A stretch of DNA of 64,000 bases, from positions 45,977,630 to 46,041,629 of the forward strand of contig NC_068970.1 in the NCBI RefSeq assembly GCF_016808095.1, written 5' to 3'. Below are positions 49,366 to 61,847 of this stretch, one piece after another. The number at the start of each line of letters is the position of its first letter. The stretch's first letter is position 1. This stretch comes from Vigna angularis. Lineage: Eukaryota > Streptophyta > Magnoliopsida > Fabales > Fabaceae. The position numbers and the translations under genes were made by a program. Below the pieces are notes generated by a model, which was not told the origin of the DNA, did not search any database, and saw only the letters and a list, made by a program, of their open reading frames with translations.

Positions 49366-49555
49366 CACCTGAGGTTTATGAAAGCAGGCAGAAAGTGGTC
49401 TGACCATAAGGCTTTGACATAAACATATGATTCGTAAGTTATATAGAAGCAGGCAGAGAGGGGTCTGACCATAAGGCTTCAGAAAGTAAGACATATTATA
49501 TAAGTGAGGCTTAAGGAAGCAGGCAGAGAGCGGTCTGACCATAAGGCTTCATGAG
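49366..49555 (+). repeat. three-copy repeat in solo LTR A
   Basis: GAAAGCAGGCAGA, GTCTGACCATAAGGCTT blocks recur three times at about 67-75-bp spacing. GAAGC and GCTTC arms could pair. The same array is in solo LTR B at about 53069-53240, inverted. Confidence 0.88.
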
Positions 49556-50184
49556 TAAGCATGGTACACTTGTAAGATTTATGGAAATGGAAAAGATGAT
49601 TTTGATAATGATGAATTAATGACATCGGAATAATGATATTTTATCAATTGCAGAAATACATGATTATAATATTTTTATTACAAGTTTAATGATTTTATGA
49701 TATGGTTGGCTTACCCTTATTTGTTTGTACTATGATCATATAACTCATGTTATATGTGATTAGATAATGTTGCAGATGCGGTTGAAAAAGCTTAGAGATG
49801 AGAGAGATGTGGGGAAAAAACTTTCAGGGATTTTTGTAAAAAGAATAAATTTGTATTGGGAAGATTATGTTGTGTAAAACTTATAAGTTGAAATTTCAAT
49901 GGTGAAGACTATATTGTTAAAGTGTGTAAGTTTGGTATTGTACTTTGGAGTAATTGAAATAAAGTTTGATTGTTTATATGAGATATCAAATTAATTTAGT
50001 CTCTACTATCAGTAATACCCTTTAAAATATTAGGGTGTTACAGAAATCACTTCTAAGAAGTATACCCGCTCCATTGTAATCCAACTCTATTATTGATAAT
50101 TCTTTTTAGAATACAAGAAAACCACTGATCATGTTTCAAGTGGCTCTTAATTATATCATGTAAGTTGTGTGATATGGGTATGGG

Positions 50185-51765
50185 TAGGGATAACAATGGG
50201 TCGGGTCCGGCACGAATAGTGCTTACCTGCAACCCGACCCGTCGGATAAAACTGTACTCGTTACCCATTCCACACCCGTTGGATACCCACACAAAAAAAT
50301 TCGCAGATTTTTTCAACCTGCAAGTACCTGTTGGATACCTGTTTTCAATCACAAATAATTTAAAAATACATTTCATAAGTTTTTAAATAAGAATTAAAAA
50401 TAAAATTGTAAAAAAATAAATAATTTTTAAAACAGACATCCAAGTAGAATTTAATGGATAAATAAATAAATAAAATTTTAAATATAAACTCAAATTAATA
50501 GTATCTAAAATATATATCCAAGTACAATTAATTTAAAAACAAAATTGTATAAAAATAACACTCTAATATCTATGTTTTCTTTCCAATATCTCCGTGTTGA
50601 ACACTTTAATTCTTTGAAACAAATAAAATGTTAGACATCCTAATAATAAAACAGAAAAAATTCAAGTTAAACTTGAAAAAATTCTCACCCATCAATTTAA
50701 ACCCCTCCCACATGTGCATAAACCATATATAGGTTCGTGAACCATCTTGGAATCAAAGAAAGTTAATTGAGATCATGTGAGGCAGTGCTAACAGCTTTCA
50801 GTTGTTGTGGAATCAAAGAAAATTAATAGAGAATGATATGTAGTAAAATATTTATTGCATATAATTATTGCCTGAATTGTTTGTTTTCTTCTCTTTTGTG
50901 AGTTATTTTTTTTATCAAACTTTTAAGAAAATGATCTATGATAAAATAAAACTATTGCAGCAAGAACTTATGTTTTAAAAGACAGAATATTCCCCAATTT
51001 TGATGTAAAATGTATAGCAAATGCAAAAAATTCATGTTTTTTGCTTTACTGGTTTTAACAAATATGCATAATATATTTTATGTAGGGAAACTAGTAATTA
51101 ATGAATACTGAAGGTAGGCAAAAACAAAAAAAAATTATTGCTGTAAGAGGCGTGTAAATGTTTTGTGGTTAAATGAGGTTATCTCACTCATCCTTCTTAA
51201 TTCTTTCCAAATAATCCTTTATAAGGTGTTCTTTAATTCTTGCCTTGGGTTCTTCAATTCCTGCTATCGGATGCCATCACCCATGAAAGTATAATCTAGA
51301 AGATGAAAAAAACAGAGAAAAGGGTTTAATCACTTCTTGGATTCAAACACTACTCGTGAAATAATCACATCTATCCACTCAAACACTATACAGGGAAACT
51401 AGAGAACAAAAAGAAATTATGGAATTAGAAAAGAGATAGTTAGAAAATAAGTTAGATTACCGTGTACGTGTGGGATTTCGTAGATCTGCGTTCCTCTGGT
51501 TCACGCACCCGCACAAGAAGATAAAATATAAAGTTCACAAACTTAAACCTAATAATAAACCTAATAATAAACCTAAGGATAATACGGTAATTTTAATTTA
51601 TTTACGGGTAACGGGTACCCACGAGTATGGATATTATGATACCCGAACCTGACTCATTAATAAGCGGATATTAAATTACCCGTTATCCACTATCCGCGGG
51701 TATCAACTACCCGCAGCGTATTTTACTCGCAAATACCCGCGGGCAAAGGTTTTTTGCCAACCCTA
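50185..51765. mobile_element. hAT-like non-autonomous element
   Basis: The ends are TAGGGATAACAATGGG and the inverse of TAGGGTTGGCAAAA, with both arms rich in GGGTACCC/ACCCG words (50200-50350; 51600-51760). Possible 8-bp duplications GGTATGGG and CGTATGAG match at 6 of 8. It resembles the MITE at 20321-20874 in its ends but is longer. The interior encodes nothing recognised. Confidence 0.6.
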
Positions 51766-51885
51766 CGTATGAGTGCTTTTAAATGTTCAAGTATGAGTTT
51801 GAAATAATATAAACTTGCACATGTTTGAGGGATCAGTTACCACATGATATTATAAAGTATGTTATAAAGTATGGAGGGTTAAAAA

Positions 51886-52280
51886 CTTGCACAAGTGGCT
51901 CCACTAGCCGTCTTGCACAGTATAGTGTCACCTTGGCCATTCGTCCAGTGGAGGATGGATATTGTCGGACCTTTCCCGATAGGCGGACATAGAAGAGGTT
52001 CTTGTTAGTCGTCATAGATTACTTAACAAAATGGGTAGAAGTTGAAGCCCTAGCAACGATCATGGCTCAACAGGTACAAAAGTTTATGTGGAAGCTAATA
52101 TGTCGTTTCGGACTTCCCCAGACGGTCATCACTGATAACAGAAGACAGTTCATCGATAAGAAGCTAGTTGAGTTCTACAAGAGCCTTGGAATCAAGCATG
52201 TCACTAGCTCGGTGAAACACCCCCAAACAAACGGTCACGCGGAGGTCGTGAATAAGAAAATCATGGCAGAGCTGAAGTGA
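51886..52280 (+). pseudogene. Tat-lineage gypsy integrase fragment
   Basis: Frame-shifted plus-strand translation gives WPFVQWRMDIVGPFP with the first catalytic Asp, then VIDYLTKWVEVEALATI, FGLPQTVITDNRRQF with the second Asp, and HPQTNGHAEVVNKKIMAELK with the Glu. These are the plant Tat/Athila integrase blocks. A frameshift falls between PIGGHRRG and LVVIDYLTKW. No reverse transcriptase precedes it, so the left part of the element is deleted, possibly by the hAT-like element. Confidence 0.85.
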
Positions 52281-52574
52281 AGGTTAGGGGAGAAGAAAGG
52301 TGGCGAACGATGTGCCGCCGGCTAATAAATTCGAAAAGAGCTTACGAAAAATTACTTTTAAACGATAAAGTGTCGGATGATCGAAACGCTCGCTTGTAAC
52401 TTGGCAAAATATAAAACACAGCGAAAGCAAATTTGGGAAAAATGAAAGAAAATTGTTGTATTAATGTGAGCTCGGGGTATACATCAATGGTGTTGACGGG
52501 CCGGTGAAGCAAACACTTTACAAAACCAATGTTTGCTGCTCGGCCCCTTGGTCGCCTTCAACATCTACCGACAC

Positions 52575-55353
52575 TGTAACACCCTACTATTTTAAGGGGT
52601 ATTACTGATAGTAGAGACTAAATTAATTTGATATCTCTTATAAACAATCAAACTTTATTTCATTTAATCCAAAGTACAATGCCAAACTTACAAACTTTAA
52701 ACAATATAGTCTTCACCATTGAAATTTCAACTTATAAGTTTTACACAACATAATCTTCCCAATACAAATTTATTCTTTTTACAAAAATCCCTGAAAGTTT
52801 TTTTTCCCCGCATCTCTCTCATCTCTAAGCTTGTTCAACCGCATCTGCAACATTATCTAATCACATATAACATGAGTTATATGATCATAGTACAAACAAA
52901 TAAGGGTAAGCCAACCTTATCATAAAATCATTAAACTTGTAATAAAAATATTTTAATCACGTATTTCTGCAATTGATAAAATATCATTATTCTGATGTCA
53001 TTAATTCGTCATTATCAAAGTCATCTTTCCCATTTCCATAAATCTTACAAGTGTACCATGCTTACTCATGAAGCCTTATGGTCAGACCGCTCTCTGCCTG
53101 CTTCCTTAAGCCTCACTTATATACTATGTCTTACTTTCTGAAGCCTTATGGTCAGACCCCTCTCTGCCTGCTTCTATATAACTTACGAATCATATGTTTA
53201 TGTCAAAGCCTTATGGTCAGACTACTTTCTGCCTGCTTTCATAAACCTCAGGTGTTACTTTGCTCATACCAAACTCTCATGGTATAACTCGAACATACTA
53301 CTCCCGGTAGTAAACATCATTTCATAAGTAATGATTTCTCATATCCACTCCAACATTTCATAAAACCAACAATTCATACCCTCTTATCCACCTAACTCAA
53401 TCATGTTCATTCTTTAATCAAGAATTCATAATAACCCGTTTTGGTATCAATAAATTAAACATATTACCATATATTATGCTTCATATTATAAACTCATTTT
53501 GCCCATAACGAGTATGACTCAACATATTTTCGCCAAACAAAGATCATGGATCAACCAAAATATATCAACATATCGTAGGAACTACATATTAAAGTCTGGG
53601 CTCAATGTAATAATAAATAAAATATATATGAAATTTTTACCATGATAATATTATGCATCTACAATCAACTTGTTTTATTTTATTTTCATCCTAGTAGAAA
53701 TTTTTCTTTACTCCAATTGGTCACCGGAGAGGACACAGATGTCTGAACGCATCAAACTCACCTTCGACGCCAGCACATATGACTAGTCACAACTGACTGG
53801 ACCAGGCCAGGGCTGCTCTATGATCAGGGATGTGCCAACTCAGGTTTTTAAGGTTCCTTTATCCTACCAACAAACGGAGGCCCTCAATAATTAATCAATT
53901 TATTTATTTAATTTATCTACCTTGTTGTTTTATGCTCTAAATCTAAAATGCCTAATTTTAATATTTTTACTTCCTCTCACAACAACCTCAAACAGTATCT
54001 GTATATCTATTTAATACTCATATATAAGCAATTACAGAACCCTTACTCCAGACCTTCCAACAAGATCAATTTCAGCCAACAAACTCATTCAATAAATTCA
54101 TCGCATCTCAACATGTACAATTTAACAGTTTCAGTTATAACACCCAATATAATAAAAGTCATAAAACAGTTTCGCAAGAGAACATCAGTTCAACATTCGT
54201 ATATTTATAAATTCATACAAAAATAATTAGTTGCCCTTACCATCAAAATAATATTAATATAAAAATTCAGGGGAAACAAGAAGTTGAATCTGGCAGAGCC
54301 GGTTAGACAACTTCTCATCCTTCCACAAAGATGCAATAAAAAAATAGATAAGACAATAAAATTTCTGGGGAAACAAGAAGTTGAATCTGGCAGAGCCGGT
54401 TAGACAACTTCTAATCCATCCAAAAATACAATATAATTAAATAACACTAACATTAACATGTCTGGGGAAACAAGAAGTTGAATCTGGCAGAGCCGGTTAG
54501 ACAACTTCTAATCCATCCAAAAATACAATATAATTAAATAACACGAACATTAACATGTCTGGGGAAACAAGAAGTTGAATCTGGCAGAGCCGGTTAGACA
54601 ACTTCTAATCCATCCAAAAATACAATATAATTAAATAACACGAACATTAACATGTTTGGGGAAACAAGAAATTGAATCTGGCAGAGCCGGTTAGACAATT
54701 TCTAATCCTTCCAAAATACAAAAATAAACAACTAATAACATACAAATGGCATAACATAATCAACATCACATTTTACAACTATCACACTTGGATATCAACA
54801 CAAAAGCATACTCTCATTTAAATTCAAGATCATACAGAAACAAAATACTCCATATTCAAGATTTAAGATCAGACAAAAGCAAAATATAGCATATTCAAGA
54901 CTCAAGATAATACAAAGGGAAATACTCAAAGTTAGCTCCCTTTACCTCTATTCCAGACTTAGTTTCCTCTTCTCAAACCGTTCTCCAGAAACTTCCAGAA
55001 TTTCCCCTCTTCAACTAGAATTTACTCCAACTCTCTTCTCTCACAATTTCTCTAGAATTTTGGTGTAAATTTCCAGCCTCCCCCCCTTGACTATTTATAG
55101 TAAAAAAATTTACTATTCATTTTTACTATTCATTTTTACTATTCATTTTTTTATTCATTTTACTATTGCAAAAATAATTTTTTATTTGCAAATTGGTGAA
55201 TTCTGATCTCAAAGCTACGTGTAACACTTATCCTTTCCAAAAATAAATTTTTTTTTTTTTACTATTCACTTTTTACTATTCACAATTTACTATTCACTAA
55301 TTTTTTTTTTTTTTTTTTTTTAGTAACTAACAAATATTTTCAAGGATCTTACA
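52575..55353 (-). mobile_element. solo LTR B, 2.8 kb, minus orientation
   Basis: Same family as solo LTR A but inverted. It ends CAAGGATCTTACA at the right and begins TGTAACACCCTACTATTTTA at the left. Perfect GACAC duplications flank it (52570-52574; 55354-55358). It carries the five hairpin modules (54267-54720), the three-copy array (53069-53240) and a TATA box (CTATAAATAG on the minus strand, about 55100). It was inserted into the antisense ORF of a Tat element. The frames at 53078-53287 and 53948-54226 mirror those of LTR A and are not genes. Confidence 0.95.
54267..54720 (-). repeat. five tandem hairpin modules in solo LTR B
   Basis: AAGAAGTTGAATCTGGCAGA and GCCGGTTAGACAACTTCT occur five times at about 96-bp spacing. 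The fifth unit has AGAAATTG and CAATTTCT, a paired change in both arms that preserves the stem. Confidence 0.93.
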
Positions 55354-57134
55354 GACACTTCCTTCGGAGCATCTGCTCCCTCACCGTCTAGCTCGTCCAA
55401 CCCAAAATTGTTAGGCATTTTGCTGAGGGGAATCAAATTCCCCTCATGGACTTCTTTCATAATGTCAAAGCCCTCCGCCAATGGGTCAACTCCCAGAAGG
55501 AATATCGCCTAGCAGAGAGCCTTGTTGAAACCCTTCTCGTGCTCGGTCACGAAGGAGGCATTCAAAGCCTTGATTTCCTCGCCCGCCTTCAACAACTTGG
55601 CGATGAGGGCCTTGTTCTAAATGGCCAGTTCGGCTCGTTAGGTGAGCAACTCATGTTCCTTCTCAGCTTGCTCATCCATCCTGCCCTTCAACTTCTTGTA
55701 CTCTTCAACCGCCCGGTCACCCTTTATTTGGGTAAGTCGGGCCTTCTCTAAGGCCTCCTTACACTCCCACCTCGCCTCGTCCAACCTTTGTTGAAGGTCA
55801 AACTGTTATTTTTCACACCCTTTGTGGGTGGCAGTCAACGGTTCCAGCTGAACGCAGAGCTCCGCAAAAAACTTCCTCTCCTCAGTTAGCTCCGCCTGCA
55901 CCTCCTTCGTGCTCCTCCTATCGGGAAACTCGCGCAACTACCAGTTGAGCATAGCCGCCCCAGACGACAGCTCTAAAGCAGTGTTCGTAATTCCTTTTTG
56001 GACGAATCGAACGCTCAGCCGAGTTCATGTGAAAATTAGTCTTATGGCTAACATGAAACTCAGGCCCGAATATGCCTCCTGACAAAGGTCGAGGGGCGCT
56101 CCCTTCGCGCCTGCTCCTTTTGGAAGAAGATCCCTTCCCTTCCTTGTGGGACATCTTCTTCTTCTCCGAAGGACGAACATCCACGGTAGTGACCGCCTCA
56201 ACAGACTGCTCAAGGTTCACCACCGGAGTAAGTTGTGGAGCTTCAACCTGTGGCGTTACTTGGAGAATGTTCGGACGACTCTTCAGGGTTTGGGTCGTCT
56301 GGATGGAAGAGGCCGACCGGGGGTCACGACCTTTGAAGGAAGTGGCACCTATAGTCTTCTTCTTTGAGGCGAAGAATTTGGTCTTCCCAAGAGGGACGAA
56401 CATAATTCCTGAAAAGAAGAAATCTTCGGGTGAAGCTGGGTGGGGCCTGCATGCAAGCCCACCCGTTCGGGTGAAGCTGGGTGGGGCCGATGTTGAGTTC
56501 GCGTAGGACGACTGATTGGAAAGCGATGTAAGGTACTCAAACAAACATTTGGGAATAAAGGTAAGTACATACGAAGAAGAAATCTTCGGTACTTGATCTC
56601 TTCCCATGGTAGACTCGTTCATTCTTTTTACACATGGTAAGCCTAATCAAACGTGCATCCTCAACACACTACACAACGCACGACCGGTCGACCCACCATT
56701 CCATATCCTTGTTTAGGATAAAACATGATGTATGAAGGCCGACCTTGTGAGCAGCCCATCCATAGCCACCAATGGTTGGATAACCACCAACAACAATCTC
56801 CCCCATCGTCATCAATATCAACCCCCCCCCCCCTCAACATGAAGGTCGATGGCTATCCCATTGATAGCCCTCTCGCCATAAATTAGGGGGGACTGAGGCT
56901 CTAAGCTACTCTCCCGCTCAGTTGTCTCGAGGTAAGAAGATGACACTGAGGTTGGAGATGAAGGCCGACCGCCCCTACCCGCCGAGTCCCCGCCGCCTCT
57001 ACTCGATGACTCCTCAGACAAAAAAAGATGCACAATGCTCATTATTATTACCTTAGAAAAAAGAATGCGAAAAAAAAGTTGGACAGCAGGTAGAGCAAGA
57101 AGAAGGAGAATAGTGAAAATGAATGGGCACCCAC

Positions 57135-57152
57135 CATCCTATTTATAGAAAA
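57135..57152 (-). promoter_or_regulatory. TATA box for the Tat antisense ORF
   Basis: On the minus strand the sequence reads CTATAAATAGG, about 100 bp upstream of the antisense start codon at 57042. It suggests the antisense ORF had its own promoter next to the 3' LTR. Confidence 0.6.
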
Positions 57153-57334
57153 TTTTGAAAACCTGCCAACCCATTGCAGCCGTTGAAGTTAGCCACGATC
57201 AACAGTCTTGATTACGCGACTTACCACCTCCCGCCAAATTCCCCATTCAAAACGCGCAGGACGGCCCTGCCAGATTACATCGGACGACACTATTGGAGGC
57301 ACTCATGACAAATCCCAACGCCAACTACAGTTTC

Positions 57335-57750
57335 TAGGGCTTGGGGGCGTGTGTATCGTATGTCCTGACGGTCCTGGAAGATAGGGAGTGGTTGAACGGC
57401 CTAAAGACATAAGACACTAGGAGCATAACAAAATCTCGATAGACTAGCCCGAACGGACGTGAGCAAGGTCGGACGGTCTAACTTGGTAACCAGTTCTTCT
57501 TAGAGCAAAGTTAAAGGTAAGTATTGATTAGGTGTAATGGGCTGAGGTTAGGTCGAAATTAAGGTTGCACTAATCTCAAGCTCATCTCAAAAACTATAAA
57601 TAAATATCAAAGGTAAGAGGTAGGTGATCGCATTTACTGTGTATTTAAAATTATTATTCTGATCCGTACAGACTATTTACTGACTTAAATATCGAAATAC
57701 ATTTGACAGTTACTCGGCCAATTGGAGTGAAAATGAAAACAGAACGAAGA
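57335..57750 (+). repeat. Tat 3' LTR with purine tract
   Basis: A GGGCTTGGGGGCG tract at about 57337 is the polypurine primer, followed by the LTR start TGTATCGTATGTCC at 57352. CTATAAATAAATATC at about 57591 is a TATA-like site. CTGACTTAAATATCG near 57690 resembles the CTTAAGCATC block of the Tat LTR at 5808. The right end is not sharply defined. Confidence 0.6.
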
Positions 57751-60219
57751 TACAATTACCCAAACTCACTTTGAAAAATATATTATAAAAGTATTTAAAG
57801 TTATTTGACCCTACACGGAAAACATTGTAATACAAAGCTAATAAATTATAGAATATAATTAATGCATGATTGGGATACTAAAATAATAAAGAATATTTTT
57901 TGTATTATAGAAAAGTTGTGAAACTACAAAACATATACATAATTTAATGATGCAAGTGAAGTTGTCTGTTATGATATGACGCTAACTGTTTGTTATACGT
58001 ATACATCTCATTTAAATATTGAGTACGAAAAATCAGTTTGCAGAGAGCTCAACCTCAACACACAAAAAAAACTATGCTTAAAAAATTAAATAAAAATTAA
58101 CACCTATTTAGGTCAATTATTGACCATACTTGTTGGGTAAAAATAATTTAAATAATTCTAGAATATGTATATGGTAATTGAGAATCATGAAAATTGATTT
58201 TGCCTATATCAATATAATCTTAGTTTTATTATGTTAATCAAATATTGTTACTCTTTTCAAGAAATTTAAAGCACTCATTTTAACTCAATTCAAAATTAAT
58301 GGTATGATTTTGAACTAACAAATGGCATTAGTATTACTATATAAAATTAATTTAATTATTTATTAGTTAACAAATAACGTAGTTGTTGGGTCTATCGAGG
58401 AGGAGGTTGACCTGGGAGACACAATACCAAATAAGATGAGTCAAACCATATAAGCGATTGACACCATTTTTTACCAAAAATCTTAAAACAATGAGTTAAT
58501 GAGTCTTTCATCTTTATAAGGTGTTCTACCTTCTCATTTCTATTCTCATTTCTATTCAATGTGAAACTCATACTTGGATTCCCAATAGTAGTTAACCTTT
58601 TTTTATTATAAATGAAAATAAAGAAGATACTCGGATATAGATAAATATGTTTAGATTTTTCATTCAAAACTTTAATTTTAATTATTGTATTTTAAATTAA
58701 ATTTGTCTATTTTAAATTTAAGTTTTAAAAGGAATTAATTGGATAGACTATTAACATTATTTATATTTTATTTAGATGTATTTAAAATTATTATTTAGTG
58801 TTTATTTTTAATATGATATTTAGAATTGTCATTTATAGTTATATTTTATATATATTAACATATATCCCAATCGTTATATTCATACTCATATGATAATTTC
58901 TTTTTATGGTTATACTTGGGGTAGTGGATTTTAATAAATTTAAGAAAAACAAAGGAGAAAATTAGGTTGTTTAAATTTAAAAAAATCGAGAAATGAAATA
59001 AAATAATAGAAAAATTTATGAAAGATAGTGAGTGATAGAATGAATTTGATAAATTAAAAAATGTTTTAATTGATAGAAAGAGCAGGTTATCATTTTACTT
59101 TTGTATATAAAAGTATTTAAATTAAATTGTAATTAGTGTAAAATATAATACAATGAAATGTGAGTGATTATTTTAAATGAGAAAAACTAATATTAATAAA
59201 AATATATTAAATTAAAGTATGATTTTTAGAAATTAAGATTATATAAAATATTGGTGATTAGTTTAAATCAAATCAAGTAATAGTTTGATCTGATGAAATT
59301 ATTTTAAATTGGAATATGGTTGTTTAAAGTGAATATACAATAAATAGGAGTAATTTATTAAACAAATGTATTGATGAAAATAATTTAAATGAACATGTAC
59401 CATGAAAATTGATAACATTTTTTTATGTGATGCTCAAAATAAATAAAAAATATTACAATAAATATAAAGTAGATAATGATAAAATTATTGCATGAAATGA
59501 AATTAAGTTGGTTTAATGTGAGAATGTTTATGTATTCAAAATATTAAAACATATTATTGATTTGCTTAAGAAATTACATAATATCCTATAGCAAATATTG
59601 AACTCATGAGCATAACGCAAGGAGAACCATCACAACTCGCCAAAAACACACTACACCAAGAACGACAACATCGATACGATGACAACGAACCACAAAACCA
59701 CTACCATCAGTCACCATGTAAATCCCTCGTCTCAATTTCTCGCAAATCGTTTCATACAAACGTAAAACTTACTCGCATTTCCATCTCCTGTTACAGTAAA
59801 CATCTATAAACAAACAGGGCTTAGTTTTCGTGTTAAAAGAAAAACAGATGGAAGAAAAATAAAATTAAAACACTACAATTTTAAAAAAATAATAGCCATA
59901 TCCGTTAAACTCATCAATATAGGATTGATCAAATAATTAAATCTAATAATTCATTTTAATAACTCTAAGGTGACTTTGTAAAATATAGATGTTTAGCTAT
60001 AGTTAGTTAAAATTAATTTTATCACAATGTTTTTGTTGCATTAAAAGTTATAAAAATTAGTTTTGCATTGATTTAAAAAAAAATACTCAAAATAAAAATA
60101 TATATAGATTACGTTCAAAATCAATCTTACAAATAGTTATTCAAATAAACACTTTTCAGTATAATAAAATATCTAGAAGACTTAACAGATTGAATTAATG
60201 ATTTTCATAGTTATTAAAA

Positions 60220-60222
<3 letters not shown>
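57751..60222. other. very AT-rich intergenic DNA
   Basis: No gene was recognised. The frames at 58392-58667 and 59606-59809 have no familiar domain. Confidence 0.6.

Positions 60223-60307
<85 letters not shown>
60223..60307. repeat. (TA)n microsatellite
   Basis: An uninterrupted TA run of about 85 bp. Confidence 0.97.
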
Positions 60308-60309
<2 letters not shown>

Positions 60310-60884
60310 TCAATTTCTTATAGAAGCTTTTCGTTACTTATTTTACATCCGAGGTAATGTCAACATGAAAAGAATAATATAATTTATGTGATTCATGAAA
60401 AAACAATAATTTAATTGTAACAAATTATAATAGCACTCGAGGGGAAAAAACATGTAATTGACTAATGATAATTTTTTTCCTTTTAACATATATTGCAAAT
60501 GTTAGAATTGATTAGATTAATGTTTAAATACAATAATCAATTAACTAATCTTGTTAGTTAGGGTTAGTTAGAGTTCTCAATTTTCAGTTTTTTCTCTCAA
60601 GAACCTTTTATATATATATATATAGGGTTTTTTGTTCTCCAATATGGAGAATTAATACACAATATAGTAGATTTCTAAGTTCTTCTTACCCGGTTTTGGT
60701 AGCTTCTTCTTGATGCTTGATTTCTCCATGGTTAAGCTCTCTTCTTCTGCGACACTCGAGCCTTTCTCTTTTCTTTGCACACCATTTCTAAAATGGTATC
60801 CGAGCAGGGTTAATGTCTGCTATGCTTTCTTCCATTGTGCCAAAGTTCCTTCAATCATAATTCTTGTTTCATTCTTGGTATGAT

Positions 60885-61795
60885 GGATCACATGGATCAG
60901 TCAACCAATCCTGCCAGCCATTTTTATCTACATCCTGGGAAAAATCCAGGCCTCACCCTTATCTCTCAAGTCCTAAATGAGACAAATTAATTTTCTTAGA
61001 GCACAAACATGAGAAGAGTCATCCTTTCCAAAAACAAAATCAAGTTTATTGATGGATCAATCAAGAAACCTCAAAGCGGTGATGCTCTATTTAATGCTTG
61101 GGAAAGATGCAATATGATGTTCCTTTATTGGATTATAAAGACATTTTCTTCACAAAGTATAATATATGTTGAAGATGTCAAAGAATTATAGGATGAATTG
61201 AAGGAAAGATTCTCAAAAGGTGATTATTTCAAGATTTCTGACTTACTTCAAGATATTCACTCAATCAAACAAGGAGAAAGAAATGTAAATAAGTTCTTTA
61301 TATATTTGAAGATTGTTTAGGAAGAATTAGAATCTCTTAGACCTATACCATGTTGTACTTGTAACATCCCTTGTAATTGTGATCTGTCAAAGACCTTTTT
61401 CAAATACAGAGAGATGGAGCATGTTATTTGTTTTCTAAAGGGGCTGAATGATACCTACAAACTTGTGAAACACAAATCCTCTTAATGGAGCCCCTTCCAA
61501 CATCAATTATGTCTTCTCCCTCAACATGCAACAAGAGAGACACGAAAGACAAGACAAGACAATGAGACCACCAACTAGAGTGCTGAAACCAAAATTCTGG
61601 TGAATAATGTTGATAAGAACAACCACCGAAAACCAGACCAGACCTGGAGGAACTAGGGACGTGGTGCTAGGTCACTTGGGCAAGGAAGAGAAATCCCAAC
61701 TATGGAAAACAATGCTCCTACTACCACAAAATGAATCACACTGTGGATGAATGTTATTCTAAGCATGGTTATCCACCATAGTACAAAAGGAATGG
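60885..61795 (+). pseudogene. copia gag (DUF4219/UBN2 type)
   Basis: Plus-strand translation: NKIKFIDGSIKKPQSGDALF, NAWERCNMM, then after a stop DELKERFSKGDYFKISDLLQ and DIHSIKQGERNVNKFF, then EELESLRPIPCCTCNIPCNC and YREMEHVICFLKGLNDTY. These are characteristic of a large copia gag group in dicots. Stops occur after VKEL, KIV and KSS. Confidence 0.85.
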
Positions 61796-61847
61796 CAGTA
61801 TGAGTACCCGCGAGTATTTTTTAAACGGGTATCTGTGCGAGTAGCGG

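Larger units (their letters stand above)
47368..50042 (+). mobile_element. solo LTR A, 2.7 kb, plus orientation
   Basis: It starts TGTAAGATCCTTGAAAATAT and ends AATATTAGGGTGTTACA, with perfect GAAAT duplications at 47363-47367 and 50043-50047. No internal region is attached, so it is a solo LTR of a large, probably Ty3/gypsy, retrotransposon. CTATAAATAGCC at 47642 is a good TATA box. Downstream lie a five-copy hairpin array (47897-48353) and a three-copy 65-75-bp array (49366-49555). The frames at 47872-48415 and 49333-49542 arise from these arrays. Confidence 0.95.
52518..57042 (-). pseudogene. antisense ORF of a Tat-lineage retrotransposon, split by solo LTR B
   Basis: Located after the sense integrase and before the LTR start at 57352, this reads on the opposite strand, as the extra antisense ORFs of Tat elements such as Grande and Retand do. 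The frame starts MSIVHLFLSEESSSRG (57042) and is followed by GKTKFFASKKKTIG and GGIFGPEFHVSHKTNFHMNS (56622-55918). A Glu/Lys-rich probable coiled coil (about 55920-55450) follows, with EERKFFAEL, DLQQRLDEARWECKEALEKA and RAVEEYKKLKGRMDEQAEKE. After removal of the LTR and one GACAC copy, the frame runs unbroken from DGEGADAPKEVS into VDVEGDQGAEQQTLVL and a TAA at 52520-52518. Several internal stops (including TAA after CEK) and frameshifts mark it as dead. Function unknown. Confidence 0.8.

Noticed and set aside
49333..49542. 69-codon ORFs with three VRPLSACFxKP units (also 53078-53287)
   Set aside because: They are produced by the three-copy LTR array on one strand, and no start context or domain supports them.
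47368..55353. The 2.7-kb repeats as the two LTRs of one element
   Set aside because: They are inverted relative to each other, each has its own different perfect target duplication, and no coding region of a matching element lies between them.
55446..56506. Plus-strand ORFs at 55446-55751 and 56072-56506
   Set aside because: They are shadows of the minus-strand Tat antisense ORF, which has family-like sequence in its frame.
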